Source: a virus. From it: a stretch of DNA of 40,435 nt. The DNA lies in IMG/VR virus record IMGVR_UViG_3300036851_000074, positions 1 to 40,435 of that record; one strand, 5' to 3'. The notes under the pieces were generated by a model, which saw only the letters and a program-made list of their open reading frames with translations, did not search any database and was not told the DNA's origin. Each line of letters starts with the position of its first letter. Within the stretch, counting starts at the first letter, position 1. This document shows, one piece after another, positions 8,179-15,274 of the stretch. The translations under genes were made by a program, and so were the position numbers.

Positions 8179-8646
8179 ATGGCCCGCTACACCTCGCAGC
8201 TCGAGTCATCGGCTGCTCTCGCGGTAGACACCGGCTTCGCCTGGCTCCGTCCCGTCGCGGGCGCGGGTTGCAAGTTGCGCCGCGTCACTCTCGGTGTCGT
8301 CGCCGGTGCCACCACCCCCACCTCCCAGCAGGTGGTCGTGGGCATCGTCCGCACCACCAATGCCGGCACCACGCCGGGTACGGCGATCGCGACGAACAAG
8401 ATGGACCCGAACTCGCCGACGGCGTCATGCTCGCTGATTCCTTCGTATGCGACACCTCCCACCGTCGCTTCGGCGGACGCGATGCGGCTCGGCTTCAACT
8501 CGCAGAGTGGAGTGGACTATCCGTGGGAGCTTCTGGAGGAGTTCGTCGTGGGGGCGGGGACCACGGACGGGATCGCGTTCATCAACCGTGACAACGCCCT
8601 CCCCGCCTCGCACAAGTACGTCATCACCCTGGAATGGGAAGAGTGA
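8179..8646 (+). CDS. Hypothetical beta-rich structural protein
   Basis: 155 residues; ATG 8179 with only a weak GAAAG site. The segments CKLRRVTLGVVAGATTPTSQQVVVGIVRTTNAG and HKYVITLEWEE suggest a compact beta fold, and the conserved-looking ending VITLEWEE is reminiscent of small virion proteins in actinophages. It sits between two other unassigned virion proteins. The frame is open far upstream, but only this start fits the 14-base gap after the preceding stop. Confidence 0.65.
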   Translation: MARYTSQLESSAALAVDTGFAWLRPVAGAGCKLRRVTLGVVAGATTPTSQQVVVGIVRTTNAGTTPGTAIATNKMDPNSPTASCSLIPSYATPPTVASADAMRLGFNSQSGVDYPWELLEEFVVGAGTTDGIAFINRDNALPASHKYVITLEWEE

Positions 8647-8688
8647 CGCTGCATAGCTAGGCCCGTCACTAATAGGCAGGGGTAGCGC

Positions 8689-9522
8689 ATGTCTCGTCGG
8701 TGGCGTTACCCCCGTTCGCGTCGCGGAGCGTTCTACGGGATCATTCAGACCCAGGCTGCTCCTGCTGCCCCGTCCTTCATTCCGGCCTTCCAGGAGCCTT
8801 CTGGGCGCAACTCCCGGCCACGCATCACGCGCCGCGGGCGATACGCGGCCGTCACCCCGGCGACGGCCTTCATTCCCGCTGTCACTGAACCGGCAGCCCG
8901 GAACTCGCGCCCGCGGACAGTGCGCCGCGGCAAGTTCTACACGGTTCCACTCGTCGGCGTAGCGCCAGCGGCGGCACCGTGGATCCCGCCGGTTCTGGAT
9001 CCCGCTCGGCGCACACCGGCACGTCCCACCCGGCGCGGCGAGTTCTTCACGATCCCCCTGGTCGGGGTCGCACCAGCCGCACCTGTTCCTCCGCCGCAGA
9101 TGCTGCGCTCTCGCCCGCGGGCATTGTCGACCCGACGAGGTCACATCTGGTCGCCGCCACTCCCGCAGCAGACGTCGGCAACACCATGGGTCCCGTCGCT
9201 TGCGAGGACGCACCGCTCCCCGTCGTCACCGGTTCGCCGAGGTCGGTACCTGGCGGTTCCTTCGCAACGTTTCGATTGCCCGACTCGGATTGTCTCGCGC
9301 CGCACCCCGGTGCCGATGTGCCGAAGGGGCCGGACATGGATGCCGCCATGGCCCTACGTCCCACAGGTCCCGCCGACGGCGGGAACCGCGCACGCGGCGA
9401 CCGGCGCCGCGCCTGCTGCTGCGGGCGCGTTCGTCGCCACGGCCAGCGCTGATGCAGCGACCTTCCTAACCGAGGCTGCGTACGCCGGCTCCATGACCGT
9501 CCCTACTGCGACAGGAGGATAG
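8689..9522 (+). CDS. Arg/Pro-rich protein with seven RRG-aromatic repeats
   Basis: 277 residues, unusually basic for a virion gene. RRG followed within two residues by an aromatic occurs at about 11, 48, 79, 115, 149, 183 and 212, so the unit is about 34 residues: P-rich linker, WIP/WVP/FIP, R-x-R-P-R, RRG-x-F/Y/W. Units 3 and 4 are closest (FYTVPLVGVAPAA, FFTIPLVGVAPAA). A Thr/Ala-rich tail of about 50 residues follows. It is unrecognised; nucleic-acid contact inside the head or neck is an inference from charge only. Confidence 0.75.
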   Translation: MSRRWRYPRSRRGAFYGIIQTQAAPAAPSFIPAFQEPSGRNSRPRITRRGRYAAVTPATAFIPAVTEPAARNSRPRTVRRGKFYTVPLVGVAPAAAPWIPPVLDPARRTPARPTRRGEFFTIPLVGVAPAAPVPPPQMLRSRPRALSTRRGHIWSPPLPQQTSATPWVPSLARTHRSPSSPVRRGRYLAVPSQRFDCPTRIVSRRTPVPMCRRGRTWMPPWPYVPQVPPTAGTAHAATGAAPAAAGAFVATASADAATFLTEAAYAGSMTVPTATGG

Positions 9523-10332
9523 ATGCCGTACGACATCGGCGACTCCGTCCCGATCGCCTGGGACGTGAAGGACTCGACGGGCGCGTTGGCGAACGCCACC
9601 ACGGTGACGCTGACGGTTACACTCCCCGACGGCACCACCGCCACCCCCAGTGTCACGAACCCACCCACGTCGACCGGTCAATACCGCGTCACCTACGTCC
9701 CGACCCTCGAAGGTCGGTATGCATGGCGGGCGGTCACAACGAGCCCGAACACCGCCTACGAGGATGTGTTCGTGGTCCGGGGGGCAGTCTCGCCCGCGCT
9801 CCTATCGCTGGCCGACGCGAAGAGCCATTTGAACATCACGACCACCACCTACGACGACGAGCTCCGCGAATACATCGAGGCGGCGACGGAGATCGTCGAG
9901 TCCTATGTTGGTCCCGTCGTCTCACGCACTCACACGGCGAGGGTGTGTGGGTATCGGTACAAGATCCCGCTGCCGCACACGCAGGTCACCGCGGTCACGA
10001 ACATCACCGTGATCCGCACCGGCACGACGCCGATCACCCTCACCGATCTGACGATTGACACTCCGGCAGGGGTCATCTCCTACAAGAATGGGATCGCGTT
10101 CCCCTATGGGGAGATGGACGTCACCTACACAGTTGGGCAGACGTCAGTGAAGGCGAACTGGACGCTCGCGGCGAAGATCATCGTGAAGCACAACTGGGAC
10201 ACCCAGTTGGGGAACCTGCCGAGCATCCAAGGTGATTCGCCTGGGTACGTGGTTTCCGGCTCCGGGTTCCTCGTCCCGTTCCGCGCTGTCTCGCTGCTGC
10301 AGACCGATCAGGTACCGGCAGGGTTCGCGTGA
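9523..10332 (+). CDS. Head-tail connector (gp6-like) with N-terminal Ig-like domain
   Basis: 269 residues after AGGAGG. Residues 1 to about 88 look like an Ig/BppU-type beta domain (DIGDSVPIAWDVKDSTG, YRVTYVPTLEGRYAWRAV). From about 93 the HK97 gp6 connector pattern appears: LLSLADAKSHLNI, DDELREYIEAATEIVESYVG, the PLPHTQVTAVTNI strand, and NWTLAAKIIVKHNWDTQLG. Gp6-type proteins form the ring under the portal. The fused Ig-like domain is an addition likely exposed on the neck. Confidence 0.8.
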   Translation: MPYDIGDSVPIAWDVKDSTGALANATTVTLTVTLPDGTTATPSVTNPPTSTGQYRVTYVPTLEGRYAWRAVTTSPNTAYEDVFVVRGAVSPALLSLADAKSHLNITTTTYDDELREYIEAATEIVESYVGPVVSRTHTARVCGYRYKIPLPHTQVTAVTNITVIRTGTTPITLTDLTIDTPAGVISYKNGIAFPYGEMDVTYTVGQTSVKANWTLAAKIIVKHNWDTQLGNLPSIQGDSPGYVVSGSGFLVPFRAVSLLQTDQVPAGFA

Positions 10333-10778
10333 CCACCAAGGTCGACGCAGTATGCCTCGCGCTCACCGCGCTTTGGCAATCAGCGCTCACCAACGTCCAG
10401 GTAGCCGACGGACCGCAGGCCAACAGCGACGCCGCGAACGACTGGCTGTTCGTCGGTGCCGACGGTGACGCACCGGATGAAGGCAACGAGGCCGCGGCGG
10501 TGGACCAGTCGTGGATGGCGTTCGCGAAGACGATGCAGGAAACCGCCGAGATCACATGTGCTGTCGTGTCCCGTAGCGGCGATACGGATATCCCAGCTCT
10601 GCGGGCACGCGCGTACACGATCCTCGCGTCAGCCGAGACGGCGCTGCGTGCCGACCCTCTCCTGGGTGGGCTGGTGATGCAGTCCTACATCTCGGCGCAC
10701 CAGTACATGCCGGCCCAGACGACACAGGGCGCGAAGGCCCGCGTCGTGTTCACCGTCACCTACCAGGCCCAACTCTGA
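10329..10778 (+). CDS. Tail terminator protein
   Basis: 149 residues starting in a four-base overlap (GTGA) with the connector. The pattern ALTALWQSAL, a central acidic loop, RARAYTILASAETALRADPLLGG and ending GAKARVVFTVTYQA is the usual tail-terminator layout, in which a hexamer caps the tail tube and joins it to the head. Size and position between connector and gp10-like protein support this. Confidence 0.75.
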   Translation: MTTKVDAVCLALTALWQSALTNVQVADGPQANSDAANDWLFVGADGDAPDEGNEAAAVDQSWMAFAKTMQETAEITCAVVSRSGDTDIPALRARAYTILASAETALRADPLLGGLVMQSYISAHQYMPAQTTQGAKARVVFTVTYQAQL

Positions 10779-10790
10779 GCAGGAGAACAC

Positions 10791-11141
10791 ATGGCAACCC
10801 TCACCACTCAGTCCGTCACCAGGGCTGGGATCACTCCGTCGTTCGCTGCGGTGAACTCGGGCGGTGACGCCTGCGAATGCGGTGACGACATCTACCTGGA
10901 GTTCAAGAACACGAACGCCGCCACCTGCACGGTGACGTTGGCGATTCCCTCCGCCGCGTCGACGTACTCCAACGTCACCTATACCAACGTGGCCGTGACG
11001 ATTCCTGCGACCACGGGAGACAAGCTGATCGGCCCGGTCTCGGCACTGTTCAAGGACCCGACGACGGGTCTCTGTACGATCACCTACTCGGGCACGTCGA
11101 CCAACACGACCGTTGCCTGCTTCAAGCTGCAGGCGCCGTGA
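10791..11141 (+). CDS. Small beta-rich virion protein
   Basis: 116 residues with an AGGAGA site. Contains CECGDDIYLEFKNTNAATCTVTLAI, TIPATTGDKLIGPVSALFKDPTTGLCTITYSG: strands joined by short turns, with five cysteines. Proteins of this type sit near tail-terminator genes in other actinophages without assigned function. Stop and next start share a base (TGATG). Confidence 0.65.
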   Translation: MATLTTQSVTRAGITPSFAAVNSGGDACECGDDIYLEFKNTNAATCTVTLAIPSAASTYSNVTYTNVAVTIPATTGDKLIGPVSALFKDPTTGLCTITYSGTSTNTTVACFKLQAP

Positions 11142-11461
11142 TGAACACTTACCGCGCCCTCACTGCTGCTGCTGTCGCCGCCTTCGAGGACGGCGTGTTC
11201 GAGCGTGACTTCTCCCCGACGGAGGAGAGGGACTGGCTCGACTCCGGTGTCCTCGAGCTCGTGCCTCGTACCTACCGGGTCTTGTCGAGCAACTTCGCCG
11301 CGGGTGAGCAGGGGTCCGAGATCGAGGCCGCGTACCCGGTCGAGGTCGAGCAGGCACTGCTCCAGGGTGGCCACCTCGAGCGTGTCGAAGCACCCGCCGA
11401 GGAGGAAGACGCAGGCGAGGTGGACGACTCCGAAGACGAAGCTCCGCCGGCCGATGTCTGA
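11141..11461 (+). CDS. Hypothetical acidic protein
   Basis: 106 residues from ATG 11141; a GTG three bases earlier is possible. The N-terminal half is compact and helical (ALTAAAVAAFEDGVFERDF), the middle hydrophobic (VLELVPRTYRVLSSNF), and the last 30 residues are almost all Glu/Asp/Ala and probably disordered. The C-terminus overlaps the next gene by eight bases. Function unknown. Confidence 0.65.
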   Translation: MNTYRALTAAAVAAFEDGVFERDFSPTEERDWLDSGVLELVPRTYRVLSSNFAAGEQGSEIEAAYPVEVEQALLQGGHLERVEAPAEEEDAGEVDDSEDEAPPADV

Positions 11462-11912
11462 TCTGTCGATCACCGGCGCGGAGAAGTTCGAGAAGGTCGC
11501 CAAGGCGCTCAAGCAGGCCGGCGACAAGGAACTCCGCAAGGAGCTCTACTCGGCGATCAACCGGGCCACGAAGCCGATGCGCGCCGAGGCGAAGAAGTCT
11601 GCGGAGCGGAACCTTCCGAAGGCTGGCGGGTTGAACAAGCGGGTCGCTCAGGCGCGGTTCTCCACTCGTCGGCGTGCCGGCCGGAACCCGGGTGTGCAGA
11701 TCGTCGCCAAGGGCATGGGCCAGTTGGCTCTGATGGATCGCGGTCGGGTGCGGCACCCGGTGTACGGGAACCGCAAGCGCTGGGTGAATCAGCCGATCCC
11801 TGACGCGGAGGGCTGGTTCACGCAGCCGATGGAAGAGGGCAAGCCGGTCGCACAGAAGGAGATCGTCCGCACCCTCGACGACGTGGCGAAGAAGATCGCC
11901 CGCAAGTACTGA
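11454..11912 (+). CDS. HK97 gp10-like minor virion protein
   Basis: 152 residues, basic. The helical opening (FEKVAKALKQAGDKELRKELYSAINRATKPMRAEAKKSAERNLP), a middle QARFSTRRRAGRN segment and the ending EIVRTLDDVAKKIARKY fit the HK97 gp10/tail-completion group that acts at the head-tail joint. ATG 11454 lies inside the previous gene and is the last sensible start before the conserved helix. Confidence 0.75.
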   Translation: MSDLSITGAEKFEKVAKALKQAGDKELRKELYSAINRATKPMRAEAKKSAERNLPKAGGLNKRVAQARFSTRRRAGRNPGVQIVAKGMGQLALMDRGRVRHPVYGNRKRWVNQPIPDAEGWFTQPMEEGKPVAQKEIVRTLDDVAKKIARKY

Positions 11913-11915
11913 AGC

Positions 11916-11951
11916 CAGCGGCCCCGTTTCCCTGACCGGACGGGGCCGCTG
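11916..11951 (+). terminator. 12-bp stem-loop upstream of chaperone genes
   Basis: Arms cagcggccccgt and acggggccgctg pair perfectly around a 12-base loop. It follows the gp10-like stop by three bases and precedes the chaperone ribosome site (AGGAGAAG). No run of T follows, so it is more likely an attenuator or RNA-processing/stability element adjusting the ratio of neck to tail genes than a full terminator. Confidence 0.6.
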
Positions 11952-11988
11952 CCATGTCCAGGTCAGGAACACGGTCAGGAGAAGAAGC

Positions 11989-12267
11989 ATGGCTGTCAAG
12001 CTCAAGGTCGTATACACCGATGGTCGCGAGGTGGAGGTTGTCGCCTCTCCTCGCGCGCAGGTGATGACGGAGAAGTACCTCGGGGGGTACGGCGAATCGC
12101 GGCAGGTCGAAGGCGGCTACTACCTCGCGTGGGCCTCGCTGCACAAGGCCGGCAAGGAGCCCGCCGATTACGAGACGTGGCTCGACACGATCGCCGACGT
12201 CGGCGAGGTGACCTCGGAGGTCACCCCTACCGTCCCGGCTCAGCCCGACGGTACCTCGTCCGACTGA
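11989..12267 (+). CDS. Tail assembly chaperone, upstream (G) part
   Basis: 92 residues with AGGAGAAG. The protein begins VKLKVVYTDGREVEV and continues with a helical WASLHKAGKEPADYETWLDTI, matching the small first chaperone of siphophages, directly before a second short open frame and the tape measure. In this group the two parts are usually also made as a fusion by ribosomal frameshifting. The last 20 residues are Pro/Thr/Ser-rich. Confidence 0.75.
   Translation: MAVKLKVVYTDGREVEVVASPRAQVMTEKYLGGYGESRQVEGGYYLAWASLHKAGKEPADYETWLDTIADVGEVTSEVTPTVPAQPDGTSSD
12207..12225 (+). repeat. 9-bp inverted repeat in chaperone 3' end
   Basis: ggtgacctc and gaggtcacc pair perfectly with one base between them. 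In RNA the usable loop is the central ctcggag, leaving about a six- to seven-pair stem. It sits about 40 bases before the first chaperone stop and upstream of where the frames must switch, so it may influence frameshifting, but a stimulatory structure would normally lie downstream. Confidence 0.4.
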
Positions 12268-12422
12268 GCCTCCAAACCGGCATCCCGTTCTCGGTCCTCG
12301 CGGATGAGGACTGGGAGACGCTGCGCACCTACGAAGAAGTGCTCGATGAGTTGAACGGCAAGGAGAAGCCTGCGGATGGTCGCCAGGCTCTCATCAACCA
12401 GGCTCAGAAGTTCGGGGGTTGA
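12243..12422 (+). CDS. Tail assembly chaperone, downstream (T) part in -1 frame
   Basis: This frame has no stop from 12129, but protein-like sequence begins only near 12255 (LSLQTGIPFSVLADEDWETL, TYEEVLDELNGKEKPADGRQ). GIPFSVL followed by DEDW is typical of the C-terminal chaperone half. There is no ATG, GTG or TTG with a ribosome site at its beginning, so it is probably translated by a -1 shift from the upstream frame. I see no classical X XXY YYZ heptamer in the overlap. The start given is approximate. Confidence 0.6.
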   Translation, partial: ARRYLVRLSLQTGIPFSVLADEDWETLRTYEEVLDELNGKEKPADGRQALINQAQKFGG

Positions 12423-12424
12423 TC

Positions 12425-15274
12425 GTGGCTGATTCGACGCTGTCATTCTCGATCCTCGCGAAGGACAATGCGTCCTCGACGATCACGAAGGTCGGGCAGC
12501 GGTTCGGCGCGCTGCATCTCTCGGTGGGGAAGGTCGCCAAGGGGATCGCCATGGTCGGTCCCGCTCTTGCGGGATTGGCTGTCGGTGCGGGCCTCAAGCA
12601 GTTCGTCGATGACGCCCGCGAATCGGCGAAGGTCGGGCGCCTCACCGAGCAGGTCATCAAGTCCACTGGTGGCGCCGCGAAGCTCACCGCCGATCAGGTG
12701 GGTGCGCTCGCGACCGCGATCAGCAACAAGACCGGCGCCGACGACGAGGCGATCCAGTCCGGGCAGAACCTGCTGCTGACGTTCACCAACATCCGCAACG
12801 GTGTTGGCAAGGGTAATGACATCTTCAACCAGGCGTCGCAGGCGATCACCGACATGACCGCTGCGATGAACGGCGGCGAGGTCACCGCCGATGGCATGAA
12901 GACCTCGAGCATCCAGCTGGGTAAGGCGTTGAACGACCCGGTGAAGGGTGTCACCGCACTGTCGAAGGTGGGCGTGTCGTTCACCGAGCAGCAGAAGAAG
13001 CAGATCAAGACCCTCGTCGACTCCGGTAAGACGATGCAGGCCCAGAAGATCATCCTGGGTGAGTTGTCGAAGGAGTTCGGCGGGGCCGCTGCCGCGGCTG
13101 CGGATCCGGTGACGAAGCTGAAGACGATCGTCGGTAATGCGAGCGAGGCGATCGGCGGGGCTCTACTGCCTATCGTCGACAAGGGCGCGACCATCCTGGG
13201 CAGGGTCATCCCCGCAGCGGTGAGCAAGGCGGGGATGGGCCTTCATGCCCTCGGTGAGGCGTTCAAGGGTGAGGGTGTCACCAGCACCGGGTTCGTCGGG
13301 GTCATGGAGCGGATCGGTGTCGTGGCCCGCTCGGTCTTCGACACCTTCCAAACCTCGGTCCTGCCGCGACTGAAGGAGTTCGGCGGGTTCATCACTGGGA
13401 CGATCCTGCCGAAGCTGGGCGAGTTCGCCGGGTTCATCAAGAACCAGTTCGTCACCTACGTGATCCCCGCGGTCCAGAACCTCGTAGCAGTCTTCAAGCC
13501 GCTCGTGATCGAGGTGGGCACTGCTCTCGTCGGAGCCTTCAAGAAGATCGAGCCGCCCGTGGCGAGTCTGGGCACGACGATCGCCAAGGATGTCGGGCCG
13601 GCGCTGAAGAGCTTCACCGGGTTCCTGAAGGACAACGGCACCATCGTCCGGTCGGTAGCGGTCGGTGTCGGCGCGATCGTCGGCGCGATCCTGCTGTACA
13701 AGGGCGTGCTCGGCGTTGTGTCGATCGCGACGAAGGCGTTCGCGGCGGTGCAGGCCATTCTGAACGCGGTGCTGTCGGCGAACCCGATCGGCATCGTCGT
13801 CCTCGCGCTTGTCGGGCTGGCCGCTGGTTTGGTGTACGCCTACAAGCACAGCGAGAAGTTCCGCGACATCGTCAACAAGGTCTTCGGCGCGGTCCGTGAC
13901 ACCGCGGTGTCCGTGTTCAAGGCTGTTGTCGGCGCGGTGAAGACCGCGATCGACTGGGTGAAGGGGAACTGGCCGCTGCTGCTGGCCGTTCTGACCGGGC
14001 CTATCGGCCTCGCCGTCTTGGTGATCGCCAAGCACTGGGAGGCGATCAAGAGCGGCGCCCGTACCGCGATCGCGTTCGTGGTCGACAAGTTCCTCGGCTT
14101 CGTCGGCGCCATGATCTCCGGGGCCGCGAAGGCGTTCGGCTGGGTGCCTGGCCTGGGCCCGAAGCTGAAGACTGCGGCGGCGGAGTTCGCCAAGTTCCGC
14201 GACGCGGTCAACGCGAAACTCAGCGGCATCCAGGATCAGCAGATCAACTTCTCGATAAAGTACACCAACACCGGCGTGAACCTCTCCACCCCGTCCAGTG
14301 TCGGGCGCAGGGCTAGGGGTGGACCCGGCGGCCCGGTGAGCGGACCAGGCTCCACCACCTCAGACGGCGCCGGCCTGTATGCGTTGTCGAACAAGGAGTG
14401 GGTCATCAAGGCCGCGTCGTCGATGAAGTACGGCGATAGGGCGATGGCGTCGGTCAACGACGGCACCGCCGTGGTCATTCCTGGACTGGCTGCCGGCGGT
14501 AAGGCGGGTCTGGGTACTCGCCTCATCGCCGACAGCAGCGGTTTGGCGAAGTCGGTGAAGGCCGTAGTTGTCGCTGCCGCGTCATCGGCGGCGAAGGCGA
14601 TAGCGAGGACCGGTGGCGGGCTGGCTGGGACGATGGCATTCGGCCGCTCACAGGCCGGAAAGCCCTACATCTGGGGCGCTGCCGGCCCCAACGGTTACGA
14701 CTGCTCCGGTTTCGTCGGTGCCCTCATCAACTATGCGCGTGGGCGCAACCCGTACCGCAGGCTAGGTTCGACCGAGTCGATGCCGTGGTCTGATCTCGCA
14801 TCCGGGACGGGCCGGTTCATGGTCGGCTGGTTCAAAGGCAACCCAGGCCACACGGCGGCGACGATCAACGGCGTCAACTTCGAGTCCCGCGGCGGACGGG
14901 GGGTTGTCGTCGGCTCCGCTGCGCGCGGCGCATACGACGGGCTGTTCAACCGCCGCGCCAAGGTGAGGGGGTTCGCCCAGGGAGGGAAGGTCGGTGATCT
15001 TCCGTTCGACCTGCTCGACCCGCGCGGGAAGGACTACCAGGGGCAGTTCCGTTTCCCGCAGTACAGGCAGGGCACTCCGTGGGTTCCGAATGATCAACTG
15101 GCCTACCTTCACCGGGGTGAGCAGGTCATCCCGGCTGGGGCGAACCGCGGAGCACTGCGGATCGAGATCGCAGCCGGCGACAGCAGCCCGTACACCGAGT
15201 TCCTCGTTCGGGAGCTCCGCAAGCACATCCGCGTCAACGGCGGCGACGTGCAGGAAGTGTTGGGTCGGCGGTGA
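12425..15274 (+). CDS. Tape measure protein with NlpC/P60 peptidase
   Basis: About 949 residues from GTG 12425, six bases after GGGGG; TTG 12419 is an alternative. An Ala/Lys-rich helical N-terminus precedes hydrophobic segments near 410-480 and 520 (GAIVGAILLYKGVLGVVSIA, NPIGIVVLALVGLAAGLVYAY). Near residue 745 an NlpC/P60 domain begins: GKPYIWGAAGPNGYDCSGFV with catalytic Cys760 and a His near 809 in NPGHTAA. The protein sets tail length, then likely cuts peptidoglycan as DNA enters. The largest gene in the window. Confidence 0.93.
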   Translation: MADSTLSFSILAKDNASSTITKVGQRFGALHLSVGKVAKGIAMVGPALAGLAVGAGLKQFVDDARESAKVGRLTEQVIKSTGGAAKLTADQVGALATAISNKTGADDEAIQSGQNLLLTFTNIRNGVGKGNDIFNQASQAITDMTAAMNGGEVTADGMKTSSIQLGKALNDPVKGVTALSKVGVSFTEQQKKQIKTLVDSGKTMQAQKIILGELSKEFGGAAAAAADPVTKLKTIVGNASEAIGGALLPIVDKGATILGRVIPAAVSKAGMGLHALGEAFKGEGVTSTGFVGVMERIGVVARSVFDTFQTSVLPRLKEFGGFITGTILPKLGEFAGFIKNQFVTYVIPAVQNLVAVFKPLVIEVGTALVGAFKKIEPPVASLGTTIAKDVGPALKSFTGFLKDNGTIVRSVAVGVGAIVGAILLYKGVLGVVSIATKAFAAVQAILNAVLSANPIGIVVLALVGLAAGLVYAYKHSEKFRDIVNKVFGAVRDTAVSVFKAVVGAVKTAIDWVKGNWPLLLAVLTGPIGLAVLVIAKHWEAIKSGARTAIAFVVDKFLGFVGAMISGAAKAFGWVPGLGPKLKTAAAEFAKFRDAVNAKLSGIQDQQINFSIKYTNTGVNLSTPSSVGRRARGGPGGPVSGPGSTTSDGAGLYALSNKEWVIKAASSMKYGDRAMASVNDGTAVVIPGLAAGGKAGLGTRLIADSSGLAKSVKAVVVAAASSAAKAIARTGGGLAGTMAFGRSQAGKPYIWGAAGPNGYDCSGFVGALINYARGRNPYRRLGSTESMPWSDLASGTGRFMVGWFKGNPGHTAATINGVNFESRGGRGVVVGSAARGAYDGLFNRRAKVRGFAQGGKVGDLPFDLLDPRGKDYQGQFRFPQYRQGTPWVPNDQLAYLHRGEQVIPAGANRGALRIEIAAGDSSPYTEFLVRELRKHIRVNGGDVQEVLGRR

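Noticed and set aside
12264-12422. CTG or GTG start for the second chaperone as an independent gene
   Set aside because: CTG 12264 has no ribosome site and GTG 12339 would remove the conserved GIPFSVL segment, so a frameshift fits better.
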